Shown here piece after piece: positions 16,573 to 27,106 of a stretch of 64,000 nucleotides of DNA; the stretch's first letter is position 1; each line of letters starts with the position of its first letter. This DNA is from Gammaproteobacteria bacterium (GTDB lineage: Bacteria > Pseudomonadota > Gammaproteobacteria > JAJFKO01), in NCBI GenBank assembly GCA_021773175.1, contig JAJFKO010000043.1, forward strand, positions 210,558 through 274,557, read 5' to 3'. The position numbers and the translations under genes were made by a program. The notes under the pieces are model-generated. The model ran no database searches and was not told where the DNA came from. It saw nothing but the letters and a program-made list of their open reading frames with translations.

Positions 16573-19500
16573 ATGGCGTTGGGAAATTTAGCAGCAAGTG
16601 GCAGTACAACAAATGATAGTACTATACTGTTTTTCAAAGAGTTGATAGAGGACTTATTTTCAGAAAAAGTCGACCCTAAAGAATGCTGTTTATACACACT
16701 CTTAAAAGATGTGGCAAAGAAAGAATTAACAGTAGAGGATTGCCAAGTATTATGGAATGCTGTTTTAGATTGTTTCGCTAAATGGATGTCCTATAAATAT
16801 AGCTCGGGACATTATGATCAAGCTATCCAGCAGAAAGTTATTAATATATTAACCTGTATTACAAGTTTAGTGCTGACTCCAATTCATAATACTAACAATG
16901 AATTCCCCCAATTAAGTTTAACAAAACCAAACGAGGTTTCTTATCTTGGTGCTGTAAATATTAATAAGCTTGTTAGCATAGTTGAAGGTATAACAGATGA
17001 TATAGCTTTTGCAAAACGTGTTACCAAAATATTATTAAAGCCAGTTTCTCAATTTGTCGATACTTTAGTATTAACTCGAGGTTCTTTTCATACTATAAGG
17101 GAAGGTTCCAAGCCTTTTTTTATATCGTTGCTAACAGACTTTTTACAATTATTAGATGCTGAACTACCAATATTATCTTCTTTTCAAGAACACTATATCG
17201 AACATCTAATAATACCTGATACATTAAAAAAATTGGCGCAATTTATATTTAAACTGGCTATAGACAATGATGAAAAGAGTTATACATTGCGTAGCTTGTT
17301 CATGAGCCTGATTGCAAGATTAAAACCACGATTGCAGAGCAGTAAGCAGGGTGTGCGAATTGTTGGTGAAATTGAAACACTTGAAGGCAAATTAGATGAA
17401 GTCTCTACAGCGAGAAGAGTTAAAAGCAAACCAGAATTAATAAGTCTTTATGCGGAAGATATTGATGACTTAGTTGATGCACTGATTGCGGCAGTTTTAT
17501 ATAAATATGATTTTACTTTCTCTGGTAAATTACAGAAGTTTGATTTTTCTGAGCAATGTGAATTTGTCGAGAAAGTAGCGCAAAAATTTTTGCTGCAAAT
17601 AAAATTCACTAATGACTTTTCAGAACAACTTGAGTTCTATAACAGACTTCATGATTTTTTAGATGCAGCTGAGCGTGAGACCAATGGCGATATTTTATTA
17701 AACATGATTTTAAATAGCATTAGAGTTAGCGTTGCTTTAAACTGGACTCACTTTAATACAAAAATGCAACACACGGATGTATTTAAGCCAAATCGAACAC
17801 AACGTCAGTCTGTATCTGTAATAGATGTATGGGGAGACCTTCTCAACGATATTATTGGGCTTATGAAAAATATAGGAAAAATAGAGTATCCAGGGCTACT
17901 TTTGTTATTACGTAGCTTGTTAGTAAATATTTTTTTATTATCGTATCGTGAAGTAATATATTTTTTCACGCTTAATTTTAATTCGCTAGAATATTTAGTA
18001 AATAATTTTAATGAAAATGAATTATTCGACGGGATAATTGTTGCGCCAAAAAGTACAGAGGACGTACTATTTTCTTTAGCAGTATCATATTTACGCAGTG
18101 ACATAGTAAGCTTTTATAACTTACTAGAGACGCATAAAACAAAACTGCAACAAGGTCGATTTTATAACATTGCTTTTTTAGGTTGGTGCTTAACAGTTAC
18201 AGATAGAGAGCGTTCAAGTAGAGTTCTTCAGAAGTCACGTCATCAAGCAAAAAATGTTCGTGCAGCATTGCGTATGCAAGATAATACTGGAACAGTTAAA
18301 ACGGATGTTATATTACAAAGCTTGTGGCAACCTTTTCTGGCTAAAAGATTTTTGAGTGCTTGCACAATAGATTTCCTATCTGAATTTATTGAAGCGACTG
18401 TCGGCCACACTGATATCTTACAGTTTGGCATAGGTGCTGATTTCATTGGGCAACATGCTACATATGCTGAGTGTGTTTTCACAATCTATAATAAGCTGAT
18501 TATAGACTATGAGGCATTTATGACTCAAAGTTCAATAATGGATGCCAGATACAAATTATTGATGCTTCAAAAATCAATATTACTGCATTATATTATGTGT
18601 TTACCGCCAAGATACATACTTGCAGAACAGCATTGTCAGCATGAAAAACTAAAGCAGCCTAATACAGAGCCAACAATACAAACAGGTTATACAGATCCGT
18701 TCATGGCAAACATTTTTATTATGCCAAATTTATTAAGTTCTACGGCAAGGAGACAAGACAGTAGTAAAAGTTCATATCAAAAGAATAATAACGAAATTAA
18801 ATTAGCGGCCAGTCAAAACAACTATAAAATATGCATGCTATTGCATTGTCGACGATTATTCCAGTTTAGTATCAGCATGGAGGATTTGGCAGAGTTATTA
18901 CCCGAGGGTGGCATAATGTTTATGCAAATCTTACAGCGAATTAGAAGCATATTATGGGTAACCCCTATTGAGCTAGATATTGATACTATATTAAAACAAC
19001 TTGATTTGTCAGTGGCGTCATTATCAAATCTAGCCAGATATATTATTTTTCTCGAAATTCTAGCTGGCTTGATTACGGTGGCAGCAGATAAGCTTTGTGA
19101 TGCTATCGAAAATAAGAATTTTGATCTTGTGGAACTGTTACAAAAGTTGAGTACACAGCTAAGACTTGATGATATGAAGGTAAGCAACTGTGTTGAAGAA
19201 GAATATTTGGAGTCAATAGTTAATCTTTGTCAAAGTCTTTGCTTAAGAACCGTGGAAGTTGCCTCACAGATGCCATATTACGGAAGTTCAATTGTTGCTG
19301 AAAAGATTCATGATTTTCTCCTTGCTGGATTAATCATGAATATCAAAGCACAGTTATTTTATTGTGATAGAGACATTTTATTACAAGAATTGAAGGGAGT
19401 ATCTCAATCGAAAAAAGAAGTGCGACTTATGGTGGGTAGACAAACCACTAAACTTACAGCTTTTAGTGTATATGGGCGGTTAGCAGCAGTATTACTAAAT

Positions 19501-22500
19501 GCCTTATATGTATTCAAAGTTGCACATATAAATTCTCGACTTTATGATTACAAACAAAGACTATTATATGTATTCGGCTCTCAAACAATATTGAAGAATT
19601 TAATTTTCTTTTATTGTTATCTGGAAGTTCAGAGGCAAAAAGCTCTTTCGCCATATAGATATGACAATATTGTTATTGAATTATTAGTCCTGCTTAAAAA
19701 AGAGTTCTATTCTTGTCTAAAGCTTCATAGTAACTCGGAATTGTTAGAAAGTGTTTTACAAGATAAAGACCGAGGTTTGGATTCGGAGCTTTTTAAACAT
19801 AGTATGTTTGAATATTTTTACGAGCTTGGTCTTGAATTTGTTCCGGTAGACGAGGTTGTTGCAATGTCCAGGGCAATTTTGGTGTCTAATTCTCACAAAC
19901 GGATAATAGGCTCAAATTGGTTAATGGCGATGTTTTATTCTGTCGCTCGAAGTCATAGATTAAATTTTTTAAAAAAACTTATTGTGATCGTGAATGATTG
20001 TTTAAGATTTGATTCTGAACAAAACCCGCACATTAAAGAATTCTTAAATAGGTTAACTGAAGAAATTTTTACGTTTCCTATTCGAAGACAAGCTATGTTA
20101 GAGTCTTTTGCTGCTCACATGACATTAATAATTGCATATTCAACAAATCAAGATCGTGATAAATTTTTATGTTTTTTTCGAGCCTACATAGCATCGCTTA
20201 CAGACTATCATGGTCGTATAGCTGATAAAAGTTATAATTGGCAAGAGGACAGAGCTAGAAGTGAGCAGCTTTTTCAATGTTTAGATATAGCCGATTTGTC
20301 AATAGAGCTCTATCATTGTTTGTTACAAGCAAGTGTAGAATCTTCTGTTTATTACAGAATAGAAGATAGTGATTCATCTCTACAATTACCCCACATCAGA
20401 TTATTGCTCATGGTAAGAAAGTTTTTTTCAACACAGATAAATGTCATAACTGAGTTATATCAAATTCTACAAAATAATAAAGGCACTTTGACCGATGAGA
20501 CTTCATCGATTATGTTTTTATTAAGTCTGTATACATTTTGGCGAAACAAAGTTGAACAGCCAAGTAAACATCAACAAATGTGTTTGGCTGTAACGGCAGA
20601 TATAGTTACACAGCAATTCAAAACTTTTTTTTCTATATCTGAAGAGCAGGCGCAGATGTTAGTCGCAATGTTTTCTACATTTAGATTAGGTTTGCAAGGT
20701 AGTGTTTCATGTCAATTAAGCTTGGATTATAGACAATGGTTAATGGGCTTAAGAGAAAAGCTTTTTTATAACCCGGAAATATTTAACCCTCTATTGTTTT
20801 TATTGTCTCGATTTTATAACAGCCCAGAAATGAGAGTCGAACACGTTTATAATTATTTTTTGCCAACACTGTTAACGCCATTGTTATTCACAAGATTGTT
20901 TACCTATAAGAGTAACGCAGTACAAGAGTTTGATGAGCACTTAGGTGCCATTACATTTGGCAAAATCTATAATAAGAGTAGCGTTGACTTTCTTATGTCA
21001 CTTGCACTTGTAGTCTTGAGGTTTATTGATTTTGCTATAGAAAGCCACGTGGATATCCTAATGCAACTATTAGTATTATTTGCAAATAAGTCTTCCTTTC
21101 TATATATGGGTTTTAAACTTTTGACAGAAAATAGAGATGCTCGCTCTCGTGAAGAGTTATTTGATAGCTTGTATCTAAGAAGTAGAATGCCAAATGTGAT
21201 GTTTCGTTCTGCAGTAAATAACTTTATGATCTTCTTTGATTGCTTTTATAGCTTTAAGGAGCCTCGATTAATCGGAACAAGAGAAAGCAAACACATTTCT
21301 CAGCTACCAAAAAGCATGCAACTTTGTGTGATGTTACGTCTTGCAGATGGTTATTCTCTTCCTGATGAAATACTTGGTCATTGTGCAGTTCCAATAGCGA
21401 CGCTTTGGAGTCAGTCATTATTACCATCTAGTGCGGAAAGGTTTACCCCTTTCTATGTTGATCCTAACTTTCTCAGGAAAATATTTATATTACAGTCATT
21501 ATTAAAATATGTTCCTTTACAGCAAGCCTTATTACAATTTACTGAGGGAGTGCTTGACCTTAAAACAATGAATGATATGGAACGTTGTATTGTTTATTGG
21601 GAGCTTTGGACTTTTGTTTTATATTCTGATGCGATATTACCCTATGGCCACAATAATCAATTAGCTTTATCAGAACAAGATATAAGCATGTTGCTTAACA
21701 TGACGACTTCTATAGTGCGCATGGCTTGTCAGGGTATTGTAACAGCTGCAGATTTGAGTCAATTTTTTATGATGCTCCATGAGGTACAGCAATGTTATCT
21801 AATGCCAAACTCTATATTGGTTGCAGAAAATAATAAAAGGCTATCACAACCTGATGCTGAGAACTGGTCTGGGTTATTTGCTGTTTCTTTAAAAACTGTT
21901 CAAGAACAAAATCTATTACTTTTACAAATGTCGCTGAAGGTGTATACACCTTGGTTGCTAATGAAAGAATACATTGATGAGTGTAGAGACTTTGATGATT
22001 ACCAAATTGCGGTAGTTAAATTTGGCATTGGTACTATTTTAATTAATTATTTTAAAAATTTTGTGAATGAGGATGACAATGCTTTTCTTGAACAATTAAC
22101 TCTTTCGCAAGCTCAGTTTTGGAAATTATTCAGATGTTTCGCACAATTGCTATTATTTGGTTTGCCAAATGGAAAAGAGGCATTGGGTCTATTCTGCAAA
22201 GTGCTTCAATACTATGAAGACAGGGTTTCAGTAGATACAGCACAATTAATAAGGCGAGATACAACAACTTTGCAAGATGTTGTTGAACGAGTTTCAAATC
22301 TAAGTAGTTTAGTATATGAAACTTTATCAGGGCCAATTTCAAGCGATGATATCAACTTATTAGCTGATGCGAAAAGCATGTATAGAAGATTAATTGCACT
22401 GGGTGATCAGGATGAATATGTTCATTATATAACTGAAGCATTGCAAGGTGTCACCTGTCATTTTACCCTTAAGCCAGATGATTTCATGGAAATGTTGATC

Positions 22501-24924
22501 TGCATAAGGGCTCGTAAGGAAGGAGATGATCTAGAAATTGTTGAGTTTCTTATCGAGTCTATATCAAATTTATATAAAGATCCTCGCTATACAAAAGACA
22601 TTCAAGCTTGGTTTGTTAACTTAGTGCTTTATTTTCGTAATAAGGGGTTTGAGACAGGACGATTTTGTTATGATAATCATCGAAGATATTCATTAACGGT
22701 ATTACACTTATATGTGGCTTTTATTTGGCAGTTAAACTATACGATCAAAGTAGACCTGAATTTTGGTGAGTCCTGTAATGTACAAAGTTTAGGTTTTGTT
22801 GCTACTGAATTCTTAGATATTTTGCTTGATATGACAGTATATAAGCGAAAAACAGTTGGTTTTTTTGATGATAATCTTTCGATGGCAGGATTTGTTACAA
22901 AGTCTTTTCCGCAATATTTATGTCTTGCTACACTATTAGAACTTGTTCAAGTTTTTGCAATTTACTCTAAGCCAAACTCAAGACTATTCGAACATTTAAA
23001 TCAGTATTACTCCGCAGAGGAGAATACAAATATTTTTTATGGCTCGACTTATTTAGATACTTTAGATGCTAATCAACGCAGTCTCATTGTTGTATTAAGG
23101 CTGTTTGTTTTTACTCATGCTCGAGACTATGCCACACTACTTAACCTTTTAGAACAATACCATGACTGTATAGCTTCAATTCGTGACATGCCTATTGCTT
23201 TGCTAGTGTTTTTACATGGGCAAATGTCTAATGAAAAATCTCCAGAACAACCTCCAGAACAATCTGTTGTTTCAATAATGGATTGTATAAATAGCAAATT
23301 AAAAGTGCTGTTGATGAGCAGACTTGTAGTGGAGCTAGAGAGGGTGGCAAACGATGAAAGAATATTAAAACAAACTTTGCGTAAGATTCTCTATCAAATA
23401 ATTTTAAATGTAGAGTTTACTAGAGACTTTATTTTGTTTCTTTGTCACAACAAAATGTTTAGAGTGGATTATTTACCATTACTACCTGGCGCGCTATTGT
23501 CAATATATGAAGAATATTCTGCAATTTCTGAGTTATCTCAGTTTGCAGAAAAAGTTTTATTTGTTATACGAAATTATGATAATTGGGTTTGTGAAAGTTC
23601 TAATCCGGATGCTGATTATAATTATGATCCATTTATAAGTGCAGACTATATTAGAACAGATTTTAATGAATTTGCTCAATTATATCCTATGGTTGAGTAT
23701 AGGGTTCGACTATTTAGTTTATTTAGATATTTAACAAGACAAATAAAAATGCTATTTCCGCTTTTGCCAGAACCGGGTGTTGGCTTATCAGCAAAACAAA
23801 GGCGAAGTGCCGCTTGTAATTATACTAAATTCATTTTTTTTCATTCGTTTCGTGTGTTTTTATTGGTTGCTTTGAAAAAATCTGTTCCAATAAAACCATT
23901 ACAAGTATTGTTGAGGCAATATTTGCAAGAAGCTATAACGCTAGAAATAATTAAATCTAAAGATTTTACGACTATTGCTGAAATTCTTCGGCTACCTGTC
24001 AGTGCTTTACAAAAAAACACGAGCATAAAAGTAACAACATATAAAGCCACAGCTCTAGATATAGTAGAGGAGATTAATGGTTTGCGAGTTTTAGAGCCTC
24101 TAAAACTTCGCGAAGAATTACAGGGGAATGTTTTTGCCAGATTTGATGATGAACTTCCAACTATTACAGTAGCTGAGTGTTTTATCATTATTACAGATGT
24201 TTTGTTACATATAATGGATAGAGACGTTGACGCTGTACTGCGTAATAAACTCATTACATTGTTACAGCAACTTTTCAGCTTTATAACGCCTAGAAGAACA
24301 GTTGATTCATTGACTGATATTATTAACATTTCCGCTTTTATACAATTATTAAGATTTCAGTTAGAACTAGGTGGCGTGGTTGCACATATGCTTCCAACAA
24401 CTTTTTTAAATTATCTTAGTGAGCAAATCGACCTATTAGAAGATTGTAGCGTTGAATACTTAAATAACTTTATGCCTAAGTTTGCAGAAAAAGACCCAAG
24501 ATATACCGCAACTCAGCAATTAGACGTTATTGTTAGTCAATCCACAGAGTTACAAAGTGAAAGTACTGAAGACAGTCTGGATAAACATGAAGATGTGGAT
24601 GATGATGATACTGAAGTTTATTATTCTGAAACTGTTCCTAAAGATTGGGAGTGTGACTTTACTGGTAATGATAGTGGCGAAGATGACGATGCTAAAGATT
24701 TGGCTGGCCAAAATGTTGTGGGTTTGCGTATGGCTAGCCAAGCATTACGCAAAATGGGAGGTTTAGTTGTAGGTGCCGCTAAGAGTATTGGAGCACGTAG
24801 TGAAGATGATGGGGTTAATTCAGAAGCAAGTGCTGTTGCGAGGCGAGCTATAGCAGATCAACATTCACGACGGGTTATTTCTCATCGCCACGGGCGGACA
24901 CATACAAGCTTATATCTACTTTGA
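16573..24924 (+). CDS. giant helical protein, 2,783 residues, paralogue of the 5,180-residue neighbour
   Basis: I do not recognise the family. The ATG at 16573 follows GGAAGTAGAT, the same leader as the larger giant gene. The 8.35-kb frame is intact. The product is rich in Leu, Ile, Phe and Tyr with regularly spaced hydrophobic residues and very few glycine-rich or membrane-like stretches, suggesting a long alpha-solenoid. Four motifs align with the C-terminal part of the 5,180-residue protein: ILLKPVSQFVD (~153), FIEATVGHTDILQFG (~605), FLRKIFILQSLL...ELWTFVL (~1633) and LSAKQRRSA (~2405). Residues about 2670-2720 are strongly acidic (DVDDDDTE, DSGEDDDAK), followed by a Gly/Ala/Ser/Arg-rich tail. 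There is no signal peptide. Being next to a Dot/Icm-bearing locus, it could be a secreted effector, but no direct signal proves this. Confidence 0.75.
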   Translation: MALGNLAASGSTTNDSTILFFKELIEDLFSEKVDPKECCLYTLLKDVAKKELTVEDCQVLWNAVLDCFAKWMSYKYSSGHYDQAIQQKVINILTCITSLVLTPIHNTNNEFPQLSLTKPNEVSYLGAVNINKLVSIVEGITDDIAFAKRVTKILLKPVSQFVDTLVLTRGSFHTIREGSKPFFISLLTDFLQLLDAELPILSSFQEHYIEHLIIPDTLKKLAQFIFKLAIDNDEKSYTLRSLFMSLIARLKPRLQSSKQGVRIVGEIETLEGKLDEVSTARRVKSKPELISLYAEDIDDLVDALIAAVLYKYDFTFSGKLQKFDFSEQCEFVEKVAQKFLLQIKFTNDFSEQLEFYNRLHDFLDAAERETNGDILLNMILNSIRVSVALNWTHFNTKMQHTDVFKPNRTQRQSVSVIDVWGDLLNDIIGLMKNIGKIEYPGLLLLLRSLLVNIFLLSYREVIYFFTLNFNSLEYLVNNFNENELFDGIIVAPKSTEDVLFSLAVSYLRSDIVSFYNLLETHKTKLQQGRFYNIAFLGWCLTVTDRERSSRVLQKSRHQAKNVRAALRMQDNTGTVKTDVILQSLWQPFLAKRFLSACTIDFLSEFIEATVGHTDILQFGIGADFIGQHATYAECVFTIYNKLIIDYEAFMTQSSIMDARYKLLMLQKSILLHYIMCLPPRYILAEQHCQHEKLKQPNTEPTIQTGYTDPFMANIFIMPNLLSSTARRQDSSKSSYQKNNNEIKLAASQNNYKICMLLHCRRLFQFSISMEDLAELLPEGGIMFMQILQRIRSILWVTPIELDIDTILKQLDLSVASLSNLARYIIFLEILAGLITVAADKLCDAIENKNFDLVELLQKLSTQLRLDDMKVSNCVEEEYLESIVNLCQSLCLRTVEVASQMPYYGSSIVAEKIHDFLLAGLIMNIKAQLFYCDRDILLQELKGVSQSKKEVRLMVGRQTTKLTAFSVYGRLAAVLLNALYVFKVAHINSRLYDYKQRLLYVFGSQTILKNLIFFYCYLEVQRQKALSPYRYDNIVIELLVLLKKEFYSCLKLHSNSELLESVLQDKDRGLDSELFKHSMFEYFYELGLEFVPVDEVVAMSRAILVSNSHKRIIGSNWLMAMFYSVARSHRLNFLKKLIVIVNDCLRFDSEQNPHIKEFLNRLTEEIFTFPIRRQAMLESFAAHMTLIIAYSTNQDRDKFLCFFRAYIASLTDYHGRIADKSYNWQEDRARSEQLFQCLDIADLSIELYHCLLQASVESSVYYRIEDSDSSLQLPHIRLLLMVRKFFSTQINVITELYQILQNNKGTLTDETSSIMFLLSLYTFWRNKVEQPSKHQQMCLAVTADIVTQQFKTFFSISEEQAQMLVAMFSTFRLGLQGSVSCQLSLDYRQWLMGLREKLFYNPEIFNPLLFLLSRFYNSPEMRVEHVYNYFLPTLLTPLLFTRLFTYKSNAVQEFDEHLGAITFGKIYNKSSVDFLMSLALVVLRFIDFAIESHVDILMQLLVLFANKSSFLYMGFKLLTENRDARSREELFDSLYLRSRMPNVMFRSAVNNFMIFFDCFYSFKEPRLIGTRESKHISQLPKSMQLCVMLRLADGYSLPDEILGHCAVPIATLWSQSLLPSSAERFTPFYVDPNFLRKIFILQSLLKYVPLQQALLQFTEGVLDLKTMNDMERCIVYWELWTFVLYSDAILPYGHNNQLALSEQDISMLLNMTTSIVRMACQGIVTAADLSQFFMMLHEVQQCYLMPNSILVAENNKRLSQPDAENWSGLFAVSLKTVQEQNLLLLQMSLKVYTPWLLMKEYIDECRDFDDYQIAVVKFGIGTILINYFKNFVNEDDNAFLEQLTLSQAQFWKLFRCFAQLLLFGLPNGKEALGLFCKVLQYYEDRVSVDTAQLIRRDTTTLQDVVERVSNLSSLVYETLSGPISSDDINLLADAKSMYRRLIALGDQDEYVHYITEALQGVTCHFTLKPDDFMEMLICIRARKEGDDLEIVEFLIESISNLYKDPRYTKDIQAWFVNLVLYFRNKGFETGRFCYDNHRRYSLTVLHLYVAFIWQLNYTIKVDLNFGESCNVQSLGFVATEFLDILLDMTVYKRKTVGFFDDNLSMAGFVTKSFPQYLCLATLLELVQVFAIYSKPNSRLFEHLNQYYSAEENTNIFYGSTYLDTLDANQRSLIVVLRLFVFTHARDYATLLNLLEQYHDCIASIRDMPIALLVFLHGQMSNEKSPEQPPEQSVVSIMDCINSKLKVLLMSRLVVELERVANDERILKQTLRKILYQIILNVEFTRDFILFLCHNKMFRVDYLPLLPGALLSIYEEYSAISELSQFAEKVLFVIRNYDNWVCESSNPDADYNYDPFISADYIRTDFNEFAQLYPMVEYRVRLFSLFRYLTRQIKMLFPLLPEPGVGLSAKQRRSAACNYTKFIFFHSFRVFLLVALKKSVPIKPLQVLLRQYLQEAITLEIIKSKDFTTIAEILRLPVSALQKNTSIKVTTYKATALDIVEEINGLRVLEPLKLREELQGNVFARFDDELPTITVAECFIIITDVLLHIMDRDVDAVLRNKLITLLQQLFSFITPRRTVDSLTDIINISAFIQLLRFQLELGGVVAHMLPTTFLNYLSEQIDLLEDCSVEYLNNFMPKFAEKDPRYTATQQLDVIVSQSTELQSESTEDSLDKHEDVDDDDTEVYYSETVPKDWECDFTGNDSGEDDDAKDLAGQNVVGLRMASQALRKMGGLVVGAAKSIGARSEDDGVNSEASAVARRAIADQHSRRVISHRHGRTHTSLYLL

Positions 24925-25061
24925 TATAAAGCAATACGACGACTTTTCTCTAACTGATTGAAATATTTAATAATTTCAGCTTCTCCAATTTAGTTGGTGC
25001 ATTTTTCAACAGTTGATGCTATCCTTTATGGACTTTTTCTGTCATAAATTCAGGTAAATCA

Positions 25062-27068
25062 ATGAGTAAAGCATTTAAGCTCGAGTCGACATATACACCA
25101 GCGGGGGATCAACCAACAGCGATTAAGCAATTAATATCTGGGATTGAGTCTGGTCTATTAAAACAAACTCTATTAGGTGTAACAGGCTCTGGAAAAACAT
25201 TTACAATGGCGCATGTTATTCAACATTGTCAGCGACCAGCCTTAATTTTAGCACCGAATAAAACATTAGCTGCACAGCTCTATGGAGAGATGAAAGATTT
25301 TTTTCCTGATAATGCCGTCGAATACTTTGTCTCTTATTATGATTATTATCAGCCGGAAGCGTATGTGCCAACGAGTGATACCTTTATTGAAAAAGATGCG
25401 TCGGTCAATGAGCATATAGAACAAATGCGTTTATCAGCGACCAAAGCCTTACTCGAAAGACGCGATACGATTATTGTTGCGACTGTTTCTGCGATTTATG
25501 GTTTAGGTGACCCAGATTCATATCGAAAAATGCGTTTGCATATTAGTCGCGGAGAAATTATTGATCAGCGTGAAATTCTACGTCACTTAACGGAATTACA
25601 ATATAAGCGTAATGACGTCGCTTTTCAGCGCGGAACCTATCGCGTGCGTGGCGATGTTGTGGATATTTTTCCGGCTGACTCCGATAGGGATGCCGTGCGC
25701 GTTGAACTATTTGATGAAGAGATCGAAAATATCTGTATCTTTGATCCTTTGACCGGTGAAATTTTAGAGAAATTACCGCGTATTACGATTTTCCCAAAAA
25801 CACATTATGTTACACCGCGCGATAAGTTATTACACACAATTGATTTTATTAAAGCAGAGATGAAGCTGCGTGTTGCCGAGTTTCGTGACAATAATAAACT
25901 AATTGAAGCGCAACGTATTGAACAGCGTACCCAGTTTGATTTAGAAATGATTTTAGAGATTGGTTATTGCTCTGGAATTGAGAATTATTCACGTTATTTA
26001 TCTGGCCGTAATCCTGGCGAACCGCCTCCAACTTTAATGGAGTACTTGCCTGAAGATAGTTTGGTTTTTATTGATGAGTCACATGTGACGATTCCGCAAT
26101 TGGGCGGGATGTATAAAGGCGACAGAGCGCGTAAAACCAATTTAGTTGAATATGGTTTTCGTTTGCCGTCGGCTTTAGATAATCGGCCATTACAATTTGA
26201 TGAATTTGAACGACTAATGCAGCAAGCAATTTTTGTTTCAGCAACACCCTCAAATTATGAACAGCAATATTCAGATGCGACGGCAGAACAGGTGGTAAGG
26301 CCTACAGGCTTAGTCGATCCTGAAATAGAAATACGACCGGTTGCAACACAAGTTGATGACTTATTATCTGAGATTAATATTCGTGTAGCAAAAGAAGAAC
26401 GCGTGTTAGTGACAACCTTAACCAAGCGTATGTCAGAAGATCTAACAGACTATTTTGCTGAGCATGGAATTAAAGTGCGCTATTTACATTCAGATATTGA
26501 TACGGTTGAACGCATGGAGATCCTGCGTGATTTACGTTTGGGAACTTTCGATGTGCTAGTCGGTATTAACTTGCTACGCGAAGGTTTGGATATTCCAGAA
26601 GTATCATTAGTCGCCATTTTAGATGCTGATAAAGAAGGTTTCTTACGCTCTGAGCGTTCTTTAATTCAGACCATCGGTCGTGCTGCGCGAAATATTAATG
26701 GTCGAGCAATTTTATATGCCGATAAAATTACCGGCTCGATGCAACGTGCGATTGATGAAACTGAACGGCGTCGAAATAAACAACTTGAATATAATAAAGA
26801 TAATAACATCACACCAACAACAATTATAAAACGCATTAGCGATGTGATGGAAGGTGCTTATGCTAGCTCTGCCAAGAAAGGTAAGTATGGCAAAGTAGCA
26901 GAGTCGAAAGAAGAGTATCATGTTAATAACCCTCATGATGCAGCGAAGTTAATTAAAAAATTAGAAAAACAAATGTTAACTCATGCGCAAAACTTAGAGT
27001 TTGAGCAAGCTGCTGCATTACGTGATGATATCCATCGCTTAAAAGAAGAAGGTTTTATTCAGAGTTAA
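25062..27068 (+). CDS. uvrB: excinuclease ABC subunit B
   Basis: 668 residues, near the 673 of E. coli UvrB. Walker A GVTGSGKT (39-46), beta-hairpin [12 protein letters not shown] (about 92-103), helicase motifs DESH, SATPS and QTIGRAARN, and the C-terminal UVR domain ([17 protein letters not shown]) are all present. With UvrA and UvrC it carries out nucleotide excision repair; UvrB verifies the lesion and loads UvrC. It starts at ATG 25062. It lies between the two giant genes, with only 38 bases to the start of the larger one, so read-through into that gene is likely. A candidate SOS box upstream has wrong spacing. Confidence 0.98.
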   Translation: MSKAFKLESTYTPAGDQPTAIKQLISGIESGLLKQTLLGVTGSGKTFTMAHVIQHCQRPALILAPNKTLAAQLYGEMKDFFPDNAVEYFVSYYDYYQPEAYVPTSDTFIEKDASVNEHIEQMRLSATKALLERRDTIIVATVSAIYGLGDPDSYRKMRLHISRGEIIDQREILRHLTELQYKRNDVAFQRGTYRVRGDVVDIFPADSDRDAVRVELFDEEIENICIFDPLTGEILEKLPRITIFPKTHYVTPRDKLLHTIDFIKAEMKLRVAEFRDNNKLIEAQRIEQRTQFDLEMILEIGYCSGIENYSRYLSGRNPGEPPPTLMEYLPEDSLVFIDESHVTIPQLGGMYKGDRARKTNLVEYGFRLPSALDNRPLQFDEFERLMQQAIFVSATPSNYEQQYSDATAEQVVRPTGLVDPEIEIRPVATQVDDLLSEINIRVAKEERVLVTTLTKRMSEDLTDYFAEHGIKVRYLHSDIDTVERMEILRDLRLGTFDVLVGINLLREGLDIPEVSLVAILDADKEGFLRSERSLIQTIGRAARNINGRAILYADKITGSMQRAIDETERRRNKQLEYNKDNNITPTTIIKRISDVMEGAYASSAKKGKYGKVAESKEEYHVNNPHDAAKLIKKLEKQMLTHAQNLEFEQAAALRDDIHRLKEEGFIQS

Positions 27069-27106
27069 TTAGAACTGATTAGATTAATAGAGTATAGGAA
27101 GTAGAT

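Noticed and set aside
23841..24329. 162-codon antisense frame inside the 2,783-codon gene
   Set aside because: Ser/Ile/Thr-rich shadow of a helical coding frame; no start signal.
25039..25054. Possible LexA box upstream of uvrB (CTGT...CAG)
   Set aside because: The half-sites do not fit CTGT-N8-ACAG; the second half is CAGG at the wrong spacing.
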